Shown piece by piece: positions 36,936 to 47,187 of a stretch of DNA of 64,000 nucleotides (position 1 is its first letter; every line of letters starts with the position of its first letter). The notes below the pieces were generated by a model. It saw only the letters and a program-made list of their open reading frames with translations. It did no database searches and was not told where the DNA came from. The stretch is taken from contig NZ_JACDXT010000009.1 in NCBI RefSeq assembly GCF_016464015.1, positions 124,001-188,000 on the forward strand. Direction: 5' to 3'. Made by a program: the position numbers and the translations under genes. This stretch comes from Psychrobacter sp. bablab_jr014. Its GTDB lineage: Bacteria; Pseudomonadota; Gammaproteobacteria; Pseudomonadales; Moraxellaceae.

Positions 36936-37988
36936 ATGAGCGATAACTCTACGACCAAACGCATTCTTACGGGTATCAAACCAACGGGCATTCCTCATCT
37001 TGGCAACTATGTCGGCGCGATTCGCCCTGCCATTCAGTCGATTCAAAACAGCGATGACGATGCCTTTTTCTTTCTTGCCGATTATCATGGTATCATTGGC
37101 TGTCACGATCCTGCGATTATTCACGAATCGACCAAAGCCATCGCCGCAACTTGGATTGCCTGTGGTCTTGACCCTGAGCGTGTGACCTTTTATCGTCAGT
37201 CGGACGTGCCTGAGATTCCAGAGCTGTCGTGGATTTTGAGCTGCTCATGTGCCAAGGGGCTTATGAACCGTGCGCACGCCTATAAGGCGGCGGTCGATGC
37301 CAATATGGAAAAAGAAGACGTTGATGCTGATCAAGGCATTAACATGGGTTTGTTTGGCTACCCTGTGCTGATGGCGGCAGATATTTTGATGTTTAACGCG
37401 ACTCACGTGCCCGTCGGTCGTGACCAAATCCAGCATATCGAGATGGCGCGTGATATCGCGGGCACCTTTAACCATCGTTATAAGCCTCTCTTTACTGAGC
37501 CTGAAGCGGTCGTTGATGACAATACGCCACTGTTGACAGGGCTTGACGGGCGTAAAATGAGCAAAAGCTATAACAATGTGATTCCACTCTTTGGAGAGTT
37601 TAATAGCCAAGCCGACCCTGAAAAAATGATGCGTAAAGCCATCATGAAAATCGTCACCAATTCACAGCTGCCTGAAGAACCCAAAGACCCTGACACCTCA
37701 GCGATTTTTGAGATTTATAAAGCCTTTGCCACGCCCGAAGAAATCAGCGAATTGCGCGCGCAGTATGCGGCGGGTATCGGCTGGGGCGACGCTAAAGAAA
37801 AGCTGTTCCAGCAGATTAATAACGAGATCGCCCCTTTCCGCGCCCGTTATCAAGAGCTGATGGCAAACCCAAAAGAGCTGGAAGAAATCCTGCAAATGGG
37901 CGCGGATAAAGCCCGTCGTCATAGCCGTAAGCAACTTGATAAAGCACGCCGTGCCATTGGCATTCGTCCGCTAGCGAAGCTGAAATAA
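36936..37988 (+). CDS. trpS: Tryptophanyl-tRNA synthetase
   Basis: Class I synthetase charging tRNA-Trp. The 350-residue product has the HIGH-type motif [17 protein letters not shown] and the KMSKS loop [10 protein letters not shown], with the mid-domain [20 protein letters not shown]. The C-terminal end is basic ([17 protein letters not shown]). The start ATG agrees with family alignments (short tail before LTGIKPTG). scpA starts about 30 bases downstream, likely in the same transcript. Confidence 0.96.
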   Translation: MSDNSTTKRILTGIKPTGIPHLGNYVGAIRPAIQSIQNSDDDAFFFLADYHGIIGCHDPAIIHESTKAIAATWIACGLDPERVTFYRQSDVPEIPELSWILSCSCAKGLMNRAHAYKAAVDANMEKEDVDADQGINMGLFGYPVLMAADILMFNATHVPVGRDQIQHIEMARDIAGTFNHRYKPLFTEPEAVVDDNTPLLTGLDGRKMSKSYNNVIPLFGEFNSQADPEKMMRKAIMKIVTNSQLPEEPKDPDTSAIFEIYKAFATPEEISELRAQYAAGIGWGDAKEKLFQQINNEIAPFRARYQELMANPKELEEILQMGADKARRHSRKQLDKARRAIGIRPLAKLK

Positions 37989-38016
37989 GTAGCAAGCAAT
38001 AGGCAGTTTTGATGTG

Positions 38017-38892
38017 ATGTCCTCACCTGATGCGCTAGCATTGTCACCTATTGATGATGACCGTACCGATGCCGCAGATACGTCTGTGGCATCGTTTGTG
38101 CATATCTATCAAACGCCTGTCACTCAGCTGCCTGATGATTTGTACGTCCCGCCACAAGCATTTGCCATTTGGCTGGAGCAGTTTGCAGGGCCGTTGGACT
38201 TTTTACTGTATTTGGTCAAAAAGAACAATGTCGATTTGACGCAAATGCCTATTTTTCCCATTACCGAGCAGTATTTGACCTATATTAATGGTCTCGATAC
38301 CGAGCATTTTGAATTGGCGGGTGATTATCTGCTGATGGCATCGACCTTAATCGCTATTAAAACCGAACTGCTACTGCCCAAGCCTGAAACGCCGCACGAT
38401 GAGCGCGACCCAAAAGCCGAGCTGATTGCACGTCTAGAGACATATGCGCAAATCAAAGAAGCCAGCGCACGCTTGGATAATCTATTGCGCCTTGAGCGCG
38501 ATGTGTTTTTGGCATGGGTCAGTATGCCTTCCGCTGAAGCCATGGCGGCAGAATTGCCCAACTACTCGCCCAACCTACTGATTGAAAGCTTGTTTAAAAT
38601 GCAGATGAACCCGCAGCATCACATGCATACGATTAATAAAGACAGCGTGCCACTTGCTGACCGTATCGCTAGTATCAGTCGTCAACTGAGCACTGAAGGT
38701 ACGCAGCGCTTTTATACGTTACTTGATAAGTCGCAAGGTAAAATGGGTGTAGTCGTTAGTTTTGTTGCGGTGCTGGAGCTGATGAAACGGCAATTGGTCG
38801 GTATCGTACCTGAGAGCATGTCTGCCGATGACGATATTTCTGCGCCCGAAACGCTAGACGCGCAAACCTTAACGCTGGCATGGCTGGCGTAG
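38017..38892 (+). CDS. scpA: Segregation and condensation protein A
   Basis: Kleisin subunit that bridges SMC heads in the chromosome condensin. The 291-residue product has the family core LEQFAGPLDFLLYLVKKNNVD, then FPITEQYLTYI and DYLLMASTLIAIKTELLLP. The C-terminal winged-helix ends GVVVSFVAVLELMKRQLV. About 45 variable residues precede the core. GTG 38014 and ATG 38017 are adjacent in-frame starts; the ATG is chosen. It forms a pair with scpB. smc is not in the window. Confidence 0.94.
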   Translation: MSSPDALALSPIDDDRTDAADTSVASFVHIYQTPVTQLPDDLYVPPQAFAIWLEQFAGPLDFLLYLVKKNNVDLTQMPIFPITEQYLTYINGLDTEHFELAGDYLLMASTLIAIKTELLLPKPETPHDERDPKAELIARLETYAQIKEASARLDNLLRLERDVFLAWVSMPSAEAMAAELPNYSPNLLIESLFKMQMNPQHHMHTINKDSVPLADRIASISRQLSTEGTQRFYTLLDKSQGKMGVVVSFVAVLELMKRQLVGIVPESMSADDDISAPETLDAQTLTLAWLA

Positions 38893-38934
38893 CTTTGATT
38901 TATTTTTTACCCCATTCGTACGAGTACCCACGTC

Positions 38935-39516
38935 ATGCCTTCTACCCTGCCTAATGACGATACCCATGCCTTATCGTCAATCAATAATGATGACGCGCCG
39001 CAACTATTGACCATAAGCCGTCATATTGAGGTCTTATTACACGCAACCGAAGCGCCGCTCACGGCTGCCAGTCTAAAAAAATCCTTGGACATTTCGCAAA
39101 AACAGCTGAATGCGGCCCTGGTATTACTACAAGCCCGCCTAAGCGAAGGCGTATTAGAGCTAAAAGTCACTGCCAGCGGTTACCGCTTGCAGATTCGCGA
39201 TACTTACAGCCCGCTCATTCAGCACGTCTTTCCTCAGCGTCAAGAACGCTTAAGCCAAGCCTTATTAGAAACAATCAGCATCATTGCCTATAAGCAGCCC
39301 GTCACTCGTAGCGATATTGAGCAAGTGCGCGGGGTGACGCTCTCAAGCAATATCTTGCGCCAGTTGTTTGATAAAGGCTGGATTAAGGAAGAGGGTTATA
39401 AAGACACACTTGGACAGCCTGCGCTATTACATACCACACCGCAGTTTTTGGATGCGTTTGGCTTAAGTAGTTTGGATGAGCTACCGCCAATGCCTGATAT
39501 GGCAGGGTTAACTTAG
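38935..39516 (+). CDS. scpB: Segregation and condensation protein B
   Basis: Partner of ScpA in the SMC complex; two winged-helix domains. The 193-residue product has HIEVLLHATEAPLTAASLKK at the first domain and TISIIAYKQPVTRSDIEQVRG, SNILRQLFDKGWIK and TTPQFLDAFGL in the second, all family signatures. It lies about 40 bases after scpA and ends at a strong terminator shared with wzi. Confidence 0.95.
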   Translation: MPSTLPNDDTHALSSINNDDAPQLLTISRHIEVLLHATEAPLTAASLKKSLDISQKQLNAALVLLQARLSEGVLELKVTASGYRLQIRDTYSPLIQHVFPQRQERLSQALLETISIIAYKQPVTRSDIEQVRGVTLSSNILRQLFDKGWIKEEGYKDTLGQPALLHTTPQFLDAFGLSSLDELPPMPDMAGLT

Positions 39517-39530
39517 AAATACAGCGACAC

Positions 39531-39568
39531 AAAAAGGGCGCTAAACTTCATGTTTAGCGCCCTTTTTA
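39531..39568. terminator. Bidirectional terminator between scpB and wzi
   Basis: Perfect 12-base stem AGGGCGCTAAAC / GTTTAGCGCCCT with a TTCAT loop, flanked by A and T runs. It ends both scpB and the whole leftward capsule operon. Confidence 0.92.
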
Positions 39569-39593
39569 TTACTTTTTGCTTGTTTAGCAGCTT

Positions 39594-41051
39594 TTAGTAG
39601 CTCTGCCATTCTAAGCCAACACCTGCACCGATATCGGTTGAGTCGATGTCAGAATCAACTGCCCATACGCGCGTAGATAGCTGGGTCTTTGGTTGTAGTT
39701 GATGTGTCCATTCAACATCCAGCACGGTCAGCTTGTCTTCTTCAGGGAATAGGTTATTTATACCTTTATCCGCTCTAGGTGACTGATTAACCTTAGCATG
39801 CTGCAGTTTGGCACGTACGGAGTTATTACTATCTAACCATACTCGACTACCCAATGTGACACTTTGGGCATCGCCACCTAGCGCGTAACCCAATGGCAGA
39901 CCCTGCTGGTAGTAGCCGTCTTCATAAGTAGCATGGTCATAAGAAACGCCGCGCGCCTCACCACTGGTTCGAGTATCGGTATATTCTGCATAGACCTGAT
40001 ATGGCTTGCCATATACTTCGCTGGCGTAATCAACACCTGCTAAGTACATGTTTTTGGCAGGCAGGCCACCTGCTTCATCTTCACCGATATATTGCGCATA
40101 GACACCTGCTGGGACATTTACCAAAGGCGCAAGATCGACACGCGCATCAAAGCCGCCCAGCTGGTTAGCGGGATCTTCTTTGCCTGTATCGCCATTATCG
40201 CGAGTACCTGTCAGTGCGTCAAAAAATGAGCTGGCGCTCTCTGGACGACCATCGCCACCCCACATAAAGGTACGTGATGCACCAAGCTCTAGCCAAGGCT
40301 GCGGACTGGCAGTCAGACGCATACCAAACAGTTTGGCATTCGGAACCGCATCATAATCATCAAGCTGTCCCGCAAACAGCTGGTACTGCCAAGGGCCGAC
40401 CCATGATAAGTATTTTGTTTCGGGTGCTTCTTGCGTATCACGCTGCATGGTCACGCCAGTGACGGGTAAGCTTGCGTCACCACGGATTAAGCTGCCAGCG
40501 TGTCCAGTTCCCCACCATGCAGGGATTTTACCTGCGATCAACCACTGGTTGGCCGCTTTGCCCGCGATATACGAGCCTTCAAAACTAACGTCACTGTTGT
40601 CCTCAGCCAAATCATCATTTTTGATATTGGCTTGCAGGTTAAACTCCCAATCTTGCTCACTCAAACCAATACCACCAGACAGCTGCTGCCCTGCCAAGTG
40701 GTCATCGCCAAAGGTTTGTGGCAACTGCTGACGGTCAGTTTGCACATAAGCGTTCACATTGGCTTTTACCAATCCATCTCGCTCTTTATCTAAAACGTTT
40801 TGCACTTTTTGCAGCATTTGCGCTTGTGTGGACGTAGCGACTTGTGCCGAACTTAAGGCACGGTTAATCTCATTGGTGGTTAAAGGCCACGTGCTGGTAC
40901 TGATATCAATCACGCCTTGCGTATTTAGCCAATCGAGCTGAGATTTTAGTTCAGCATCATTCATATGCAGGTTTTGTGCTGAGGCAACAGCAGATATCAC
41001 GCCCAGTCCGACAAGGAGACTAAGGCGTTTATATTGGCGCGATGTGTTCAT
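39594..41051 (-). CDS. wzi: Capsule assembly protein, Wzi family
   Basis: Outer-membrane beta-barrel protein that helps attach capsule to the cell surface. It has 485 residues. The signal peptide is cleaved after about SAVASAQ, then NLHMNDAELKSQLDWLNTQG and WPLTTNEINRALSSAQV match the Wzi N-terminal region. IAGKIPAWWGTGHAGSLIRG is a family landmark. The chain ends in an aromatic residue (WQSY), usual for outer-membrane barrels. ATG 41051 is chosen over upstream in-frame codons because AGGTAG precedes it. It is the last gene of the capsule locus. Confidence 0.85.
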   Translation of the reverse strand: MNTSRQYKRLSLLVGLGVISAVASAQNLHMNDAELKSQLDWLNTQGVIDISTSTWPLTTNEINRALSSAQVATSTQAQMLQKVQNVLDKERDGLVKANVNAYVQTDRQQLPQTFGDDHLAGQQLSGGIGLSEQDWEFNLQANIKNDDLAEDNSDVSFEGSYIAGKAANQWLIAGKIPAWWGTGHAGSLIRGDASLPVTGVTMQRDTQEAPETKYLSWVGPWQYQLFAGQLDDYDAVPNAKLFGMRLTASPQPWLELGASRTFMWGGDGRPESASSFFDALTGTRDNGDTGKEDPANQLGGFDARVDLAPLVNVPAGVYAQYIGEDEAGGLPAKNMYLAGVDYASEVYGKPYQVYAEYTDTRTSGEARGVSYDHATYEDGYYQQGLPLGYALGGDAQSVTLGSRVWLDSNNSVRAKLQHAKVNQSPRADKGINNLFPEEDKLTVLDVEWTHQLQPKTQLSTRVWAVDSDIDSTDIGAGVGLEWQSY

Positions 41052-41143
41052 AAAATTTCTACCTAAATGAGATTGAGAGACAAGAGATATAGCCCTAGCC
41101 GCTTTTGACCAAAGCATATATCAATATGCACTATAATAAGGCG

Positions 41144-42346
41144 TTATGCTTGCGCTATCTGTGCAAGTACCGTATCGAGTGCCTGTACGGTTTTGTCAAT
41201 TTCTGCTGGCGTCAATGTTGGATGCACCAAAAACATCAGGCTGGTCTCGCCCAGCTCTTTTGCGACAGGTAAGCGCACTTTTGGACGCAAGTCAGTATCA
41301 TCAAAGGCTTTTTCTAAATACACTTCAGACGCTGAACCTGAAAAACAAGGTACGCCTTGCTCATTAATAGCAGCAATGATGCGATCACGGGTCCAGCCTT
41401 CAGGGAGATTATCAGGCTTCACGTACACATACAGCTTATAGTAAGCGTGTTTGGCATCTGCAAAATCGGCGCTGTTTTCTAGACGCGGCACAGACATATA
41501 GCCTTTATCTTCCCAGCGCGTACAGGCATCCAAGATCGCTTGGGCATTTTGTGTACGTTTCTCAGTCCAATCACTCATGCGCGCTAGCTGAATACGTCCG
41601 ATTGCCGATTGCATCTCAGGCATGCGCCAGTTGGTACCAAAGCTTTCATGCAGCCAGCGGTAACCTGGTGGGTGCTCTTTTTCATAGACAGCGGCGTAGC
41701 TCTTGCCGTGGTCTTTGTACGCCCACATGGTGCGCCATAGCTGCTCGTCATTGGTGGTGACCATGCCGCCTTCGCCGCCTGTGGTTATGATTTTATCTTG
41801 GCAAAAACTCCATGCGCCTACGTGACCGAGGCTGCCGACACTGCGTCCTTTGTAGGTTGCGCCATGTGCCTGCGCGCAATCTTCGATGACGTATAAATTA
41901 TGCGCGTCTGCTAAGGCCATGATGCCGTCCATATCGCACGGCCAGCCAGCCAAATGTACGCAAATAATAGCTTTGGTCTTATCGGTCAATACCGCTTTAA
42001 TGGTCTCAGGTGAGATATTGCCCGTGTCCGCCTCGACATCGGCAAACACAGGGGTCGCCCCTGCATTCACCACACAAGAGATACTGGCGATAAAGGTGCG
42101 CGGTGTGACAATCACTTCATCACCAGCACCAATGTCTAGCGCCTTTAATGCCACATCTAAGGCGAGCGTCCCATTCCCGACTGCGACCGCATATTTACTG
42201 TCAGCCCATGCCGCAAACTCTTTTTCAAATTCGCGCCCTTCTTGACCTGTCCAGTAGTTTACTTTGTTGGATAACAAAACAGCACTGACTTTATCAGCTT
42301 CTTCTTGCGTAAAGCTCGGCCACGGTGAAAAAAATGAATTTAGCAT
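41144..42346 (-). CDS. PLP-dependent sugar aminotransferase (DegT/DnrJ/EryC1, PglE-like)
   Basis: Transfers an amino group to a UDP-4-keto-6-deoxy sugar. The 400-residue product is a fold-type I aminotransferase: GNGTLALDVALKAL, IEDCAQAHGA with cofactor-binding D156, and GAWSFCQDKIITTGGEGGM with the Schiff-base lysine K185. In context (dehydratase, acetyltransferase and PglC-like transferase in the same locus) the likely product is UDP-4-amino-4,6-dideoxy-GlcNAc. Substrate assignment is inference. Confidence 0.85.
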   Translation of the reverse strand: MLNSFFSPWPSFTQEEADKVSAVLLSNKVNYWTGQEGREFEKEFAAWADSKYAVAVGNGTLALDVALKALDIGAGDEVIVTPRTFIASISCVVNAGATPVFADVEADTGNISPETIKAVLTDKTKAIICVHLAGWPCDMDGIMALADAHNLYVIEDCAQAHGATYKGRSVGSLGHVGAWSFCQDKIITTGGEGGMVTTNDEQLWRTMWAYKDHGKSYAAVYEKEHPPGYRWLHESFGTNWRMPEMQSAIGRIQLARMSDWTEKRTQNAQAILDACTRWEDKGYMSVPRLENSADFADAKHAYYKLYVYVKPDNLPEGWTRDRIIAAINEQGVPCFSGSASEVYLEKAFDDTDLRPKVRLPVAKELGETSLMFLVHPTLTPAEIDKTVQALDTVLAQIAQA

Positions 42347-42386
42347 AGCATCCTCGATGAAGAGATAATTTTAATAATGATTAGGG

Positions 42387-43037
42387 TTAACGCATCATTG
42401 GTCTGGCAGGATTGCCCACCACCACTGCACCTGCGGGCACGCTTTTGGTAACCACAGCCCCCATCCCAACGACAGCGCCCTTACCGATAACCAAAGGCTG
42501 GTCAGGGGTGCCTTGTTTAATAACAGCGCCTGCGCCGATATAAGCATGGTCGTGAATATGAATATTGCCATTGCAGCTGACACGCGGGGCAAAAGTGACA
42601 TAGTCGCCGATGACGCAATCGTGCTCGACATAGCTGTATAAATTGGCATGAAAGCACTTACCAACCTGTACATTGGCGCCAATCGTCACAAAAGGACTGA
42701 GCGCCGCCCCATTACCCACTGTCACGGCGTCCATAATCAGTGTCGTGTCCGCCTGTACAGACCAAAGCGCTATACCATCAGCCGTCAGCTTATTGGTGAC
42801 TGTCTCACGCACTTTACTGTTGGCGATAGCGATTAAAACCGCTTTTTCGCCACTTAACGCGATAAAGTCTTGATAGTTCATCGCCAGATAGCCATTAACC
42901 GTGGCAGGCTGATCCAAACCATCATCAATAAATACCAAATCTGCGGTACTATCGGTACGCATCACCGTCATTTTGGCAATAGGCATTAAGCTACGACCAC
43001 ATCCCGATGCGCCATAGACCGCATATACCTTATGCAT
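42387..43037 (-). CDS. Sugar O/N-acetyltransferase, PglD/NeuD type
   Basis: Left-handed beta-helix acyltransferase that would acetylate the 4-amino group made by the neighbouring aminotransferase. The 216-residue product starts with a small nucleotide-sugar-binding domain (VYAVYGASGCGRSLMPIAK), followed from about residue 100 by hexapeptide repeats. The catalytic-base region SYVEHDCVIGDYV (H139) aligns with PglD. Its start overlaps the end of the initiating transferase gene by eight bases, so the two are coupled. Confidence 0.87.
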   Translation of the reverse strand: MHKVYAVYGASGCGRSLMPIAKMTVMRTDSTADLVFIDDGLDQPATVNGYLAMNYQDFIALSGEKAVLIAIANSKVRETVTNKLTADGIALWSVQADTTLIMDAVTVGNGAALSPFVTIGANVQVGKCFHANLYSYVEHDCVIGDYVTFAPRVSCNGNIHIHDHAYIGAGAVIKQGTPDQPLVIGKGAVVGMGAVVTKSVPAGAVVVGNPARPMMR

Positions 43038-43644
43038 GGCTCGGCTCGACTATACTGCTGCCAGTAAATTTCGGCATCGTGGCTGCACCTTCAGCGCTGA
43101 TACCGTCCTTGATAACGACTTTTTTGACCGTTTTAACCAAGATTTTGATATCCAGCCACAGCGATTGATTGTCTACATACCAAGTATCAAGCGCAAACTT
43201 TTCATCCCAACCAATCGCATTGCGCCCATTGACCTGTGCGTAGCCTGTAATGCCTGGACGCATTTGATGGCGGCGTTTTTGCTCCTCATTATATAGCGGC
43301 AGATACTCCATCAGTAAGGGACGCGGGCCAACCAAGCTCATATCGCCTTTAATCACGTTCCACAGCTCTGGCAGCTCATCCAAGCTACTGTCACGCAGAC
43401 GCTTGCCAAAATCTGTTAGGCGCTCACTGTCAGGCAGCACATTGCCCTCAGCATCAACAGCATCTTTCATAGAGCGAAACTTAAGCATCTCAAACGGCTT
43501 ACCATCCAAACCTGGACGTACTTGACGAAACAACACAGGCGAGCCTAAGTTTTTCTTTACTTTATACGCAGTCACCGCATAGACAGGGGCTAACACCACG
43601 AGCGCGCTGGACGCCGCTGCAATATCAAACAGTCGTTTTATCAT
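43030..43644 (-). CDS. Initiating sugar-phosphate transferase, PglC-like
   Basis: Monotopic phosphoglycosyl transferase that puts the first sugar-1-phosphate of the repeat onto undecaprenyl phosphate. The 204-residue product has one re-entrant N-terminal hydrophobic helix, LFRQVRPGLDGKPFEMLKFR, the DE dyad and KGDMSLVGPRPLLMEYLP, then MRPGITGYAQVNGRN. The size and sequence fit the minimal PglC class rather than long WbaP/WcaJ types. Diacetylbacillosamine-phosphate is the predicted donor product. Overlaps neighbours on both sides. Confidence 0.92.
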   Translation of the reverse strand: MIKRLFDIAAASSALVVLAPVYAVTAYKVKKNLGSPVLFRQVRPGLDGKPFEMLKFRSMKDAVDAEGNVLPDSERLTDFGKRLRDSSLDELPELWNVIKGDMSLVGPRPLLMEYLPLYNEEQKRRHQMRPGITGYAQVNGRNAIGWDEKFALDTWYVDNQSLWLDIKILVKTVKKVVIKDGISAEGAATMPKFTGSSIVEPSHA

Positions 43645-44786
43645 TGTATTCCCATCTCCGTTAGCATCATTTGATTAACTGTATTGACATCAAATTTATC
43701 CATAGCCACCTGACGTGCTGCACGACCCATCTTAGCAATTAACTCAGGCTCATCGATGAATTTTTGCATGGCTTCAGCCAAGGCGTCCGCATCCTTGATG
43801 GGTACCAGATAACCATTATGACCGTCTACGACTGTCTCACGGCAACCTGGCGCATCGGTTGTGATGACTGCGCGACCCATGGCCATAGCCTCAAGCACTG
43901 TACGCGGCGTCCCCTCACGATAAGAGGGCAACACATAGACAGAGCTGTCTGCAATGGCAGGCTTTACATCGTTGAGCTTACCTAAGAAATTAACCAGTCC
44001 ATCCTCAATCCACGTATCCAGCTCACGCTGCTCAATCGCATCAGGGTTGTCATCGACCCAGCCTACTAGGTCAAACCGCACATTAGGATGACGAGATTTA
44101 ATGATAGCTGCTGCCTGAGCATACTCACGTACCCCTTTTGCGCCAAGCAAACGCGCAATGAGCAAAAAGCGCGGCACAGACTCACCATTTTCTGTCGGCA
44201 ATGGCGCAACGCTATATTCTGATACATTAACGCCTGAGCCATTAACCACGGTACTTGGCGTCGATGGTTTTAAAATACCCATTTTTTTAAATAGGGCTTG
44301 ATCATCAGGATTTTGAAAAAACACCTTATCTGTGGTCAGTAATGCTGCGGCATACAACTGATGCATGACCTTTTGCAGATTGGACTTTTTATACCCTACC
44401 TCTTCTGCCCCACTAAAGGCATAGCCGAGACCTGTTATCAGCGCAAAAATATGCGGTACACGGGCAAGCTTAGCAGCGAGCGAACCATAAATAACTGGCT
44501 TGATGGTATAGCCAAGCACATAATCAGGCTTAATTTTCTTCATTAATAAGTATAAAGCAGACAAGGTTTTAGCGTCTTTTAACGGATTGGTCCCTGTACG
44601 CTGCATAGGTATGTCATGCACTGTATAACCTAATGCTATCAAACTATCACACTCTTCTGGATAAACCTCAAATTCAGGGGCAGCAACGTGAATCTCAAAG
44701 CCTTTATCCTGTAACGCTTTAATTAAAGCACCACGAAATTTTAGGAGTGAAACAGGATAGCTAGCTATTATTAGGAACTTGTTCAA
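43641..44786 (-). CDS. Glycosyltransferase family 4 (PglA-like)
   Basis: Predicted cytoplasmic retaining glycosyltransferase of 381 residues, GT-B fold. It has an N-terminal acceptor domain starting KFLIIASYPVSLLKFRGALI, DYVLGYTIKPVIYGSLAAKL, and the C-terminal donor domain with VLPSYREGTPRTVLEAMAMG and the conserved Glu pair. Position next to the PglC-like gene, with four-base overlap, suggests it adds the second sugar as PglA does. The actual sugar is unknown. Confidence 0.88.
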   Translation of the reverse strand: MNKFLIIASYPVSLLKFRGALIKALQDKGFEIHVAAPEFEVYPEECDSLIALGYTVHDIPMQRTGTNPLKDAKTLSALYLLMKKIKPDYVLGYTIKPVIYGSLAAKLARVPHIFALITGLGYAFSGAEEVGYKKSNLQKVMHQLYAAALLTTDKVFFQNPDDQALFKKMGILKPSTPSTVVNGSGVNVSEYSVAPLPTENGESVPRFLLIARLLGAKGVREYAQAAAIIKSRHPNVRFDLVGWVDDNPDAIEQRELDTWIEDGLVNFLGKLNDVKPAIADSSVYVLPSYREGTPRTVLEAMAMGRAVITTDAPGCRETVVDGHNGYLVPIKDADALAEAMQKFIDEPELIAKMGRAARQVAMDKFDVNTVNQMMLTEMGIQ

Positions 44787-45976
44787 ACCAGACTCCTTTT
44801 TACAATATCTCTAGCTGATTGCCAAAACTCTGAACGACGTTTTTTTAAAACATTTTGATCGTATTCTTTAGCTTTTTGATAATTTAATTTACCTTGCTCA
44901 AATCTTAATTGCTGAGAATCGACGAAATCTTTTATCTTTTTTGCCAGAGCTTCTGAATCGTAAGGTTTTATCAAAGTATCCTTAGATAGTAGCTCAGGAA
45001 TGCCACCTACATTAGAAGCTACAGCAGGTAAGCCAACACTCATTGCTTCAATCAATGCTCTGGGCAAACCTTCGGTATAGCTTGGCTGAATATATAAGTC
45101 TAATGAACTCAACCACTTAGCAACTTCATCTCCACCTTTGAGGATACCATCAAAGAAAACCAAGTCATTTATACCTAGTTCTTTCGCTACAGATCTGTAA
45201 TGGCTTTCTAAAGAACCAGATCCTAATATATGTAGCTCAACATTTTCCATACTATTTTTTAGGAAACCAATAGCTTTAATCGCTTCGGCTATGCCTTTAT
45301 AATGATTATTAAAGGAACCAATTAGTCCGATTTTGAAATTTTTTTCATTGACTTCATAATCTTTAATATCAATAAATCTTTCTTGTATTAACACCTCAAC
45401 ATTTGAAGCGTAGTCTGCTAAACCGTTAGTCGGGTAAGCTTTTTGAAGAGCAAACTGAGTTACATAAATTACACCATCAGCTCTTTTTATAAAAAAACTA
45501 TTTAAGCCTGAGAATATACAAGCAAATAATTTGAAAGGTAAGTTTATATTTTCTCTAGAAGTTATGAGGGCTTCTTTTGGATCGCCCACCATCTCAATAA
45601 AAAATTTTTTTCTTATAAGCATATTCAAAAGCAGTGTATAAACCCCCAGAAAACTTGGTAACCGTATAACAACAAAATCATTATATATTATATTAGAAAA
45701 TATTAATTTGGTATTCGCTAAAAAATAGTAAGAAAATATCTTAGAAAAACTTAAACCTTTTACTGGGAAAAAACTAACATTAATCCCTTGTATTTTTGAA
45801 AGACCTTTAGGGTCGTCAATTTCTTCTATACGACTGATTACTGAAAGAGAATCTTGGAAAGCAATATAGCGTGATAAGACTTCATCTGTCATCTTTCCTT
45901 CTGAGTAGAACATATTATCGTTAACTTTAAATTTATGATCATGTACATATAAGCATTTAAAAATGAATTTTTCCAT
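44783..45976 (-). CDS. Glycosyltransferase family 4
   Basis: A 397-residue GT-B enzyme. The donor-binding signature YIQPSYTEGLPRALIEAMSVG lies near residue 300, after FKIGLIGSFNNHYKGI. The N-terminal half is divergent. ATG 45976 is preferred to a TTG three codons earlier, which directly touches the AGGTGG site. Base composition drops sharply here compared with the PglC region, marking entry to the A+T-rich variable block. The sugar and linkage cannot be predicted. Confidence 0.85.
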   Translation of the reverse strand: MEKFIFKCLYVHDHKFKVNDNMFYSEGKMTDEVLSRYIAFQDSLSVISRIEEIDDPKGLSKIQGINVSFFPVKGLSFSKIFSYYFLANTKLIFSNIIYNDFVVIRLPSFLGVYTLLLNMLIRKKFFIEMVGDPKEALITSRENINLPFKLFACIFSGLNSFFIKRADGVIYVTQFALQKAYPTNGLADYASNVEVLIQERFIDIKDYEVNEKNFKIGLIGSFNNHYKGIAEAIKAIGFLKNSMENVELHILGSGSLESHYRSVAKELGINDLVFFDGILKGGDEVAKWLSSLDLYIQPSYTEGLPRALIEAMSVGLPAVASNVGGIPELLSKDTLIKPYDSEALAKKIKDFVDSQQLRFEQGKLNYQKAKEYDQNVLKKRRSEFWQSARDIVKRSLV

Positions 45977-46005
45977 AAGAAACAACCACCTAATTAATAA
46001 ATATA

Positions 46006-47187
46006 TTAAAATTTATTTAATGATTTATTTTTATAAAGAATCTCAACTACATAAATGATAAAAACATATATAATTATTTGTGATTTATTTTGAAAATTAG
46101 GAATAGATAGTGCAGTTACAATATAATAAATCAATATAAAGTTCTTTATTACAAAAAATCTATCTAGTAAGACATCTTCCCCTTTTGATTTTACTTTTAA
46201 AGATAGGAATATAATAAAAAGAAATATAAAACCACCAAATAAACCTAAGGTAAACAAAACTTCAAGAACAGTACTGTGCGTATAAACAAAATCAGAATAG
46301 TACTGAAATGTATTCAAGCCATTCCCTAGTATAGGCTTATCCAAGAAGCCTTTAATAGCAGTATTTGCTATATCAATACGTATATCATCTGAAGCACTTC
46401 TATACTTAATATCAATATCAGTATTGGGTGCTTCTAACCCAATCGCTGCTGGTATAGCCAAAACTCTCGAATACAATGGTGATTCAACTATCTGTTGTTG
46501 AAAAATATTAATTAAAAGTATAAAACTTATAATTAAGCCCAAAGTTATTTTTATATTATATTTAATATTTTTAAGAATTAAATAAGAAAATGCTGTCAAT
46601 ACTGCAACAATAGCTCCTCGTGATCCAGCAAGGACAACTAGTATTGAAGAGGACAATATGACAGATAAAGCAACAAATTTTGAGATGTTTCTATAATTTG
46701 AAAACAAATACAAGTATGATATACCTAATACTAAACTTGTAGCACTTACTAAACCAAGAGCATTAGGCTGACCAACTACACCTACAAACCTCAAAGTTGA
46801 AGATGGCGCAGTAAGATTTCGTATATTAAACAGTATAAACCCCATTAAAGCATAGAACATAAATCTTTCAATATCATCTAAGGTCTCAATAGACCTACTA
46901 AGAGATATTGAATAAAAAATTAGAAATATGAAGAAAATAGTGGGTATAATACTGGAACTAATATCGATTGAAGCTAATAAAGATAAGACAAAACTAACTA
47001 ATAATGACAGAAAAATCAATTGAGCTTTATTAATACTTCTAAATCTACCTAAAAGAATTAAGGTAAAGAACAAAATAGCAAAAGTAATATATACTATAAA
47101 ATCGATATTAGAATATAATGTTGAAGTTAATAAGAATGCATTCAAACTAACCAAAAAAGCAAGTACGCCCTTCTTTTTTATTTTCAT
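46006..47187 (-). CDS. wzy: Repeat-unit polymerase / O-antigen ligase family protein
   Basis: A 393-residue integral membrane protein with about 11 hydrophobic segments and a large periplasmic loop (about residues 215-290, ending ILGNGLNTFQYYSDFVYTHS). That loop carries the GNGxNxF...H pattern of the Wzy/WaaL (PF04932-like) family. As the only such gene in a locus with wzx, wza and wzc it is read as the capsule polymerase. Primary sequence of Wzy proteins is very variable, so the name rests on topology and context. It is extremely A+T-rich. Confidence 0.78.
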   Translation of the reverse strand: MKIKKKGVLAFLVSLNAFLLTSTLYSNIDFIVYITFAILFFTLILLGRFRSINKAQLIFLSLLVSFVLSLLASIDISSSIIPTIFFIFLIFYSISLSRSIETLDDIERFMFYALMGFILFNIRNLTAPSSTLRFVGVVGQPNALGLVSATSLVLGISYLYLFSNYRNISKFVALSVILSSSILVVLAGSRGAIVAVLTAFSYLILKNIKYNIKITLGLIISFILLINIFQQQIVESPLYSRVLAIPAAIGLEAPNTDIDIKYRSASDDIRIDIANTAIKGFLDKPILGNGLNTFQYYSDFVYTHSTVLEVLFTLGLFGGFIFLFIIFLSLKVKSKGEDVLLDRFFVIKNFILIYYIVTALSIPNFQNKSQIIIYVFIIYVVEILYKNKSLNKF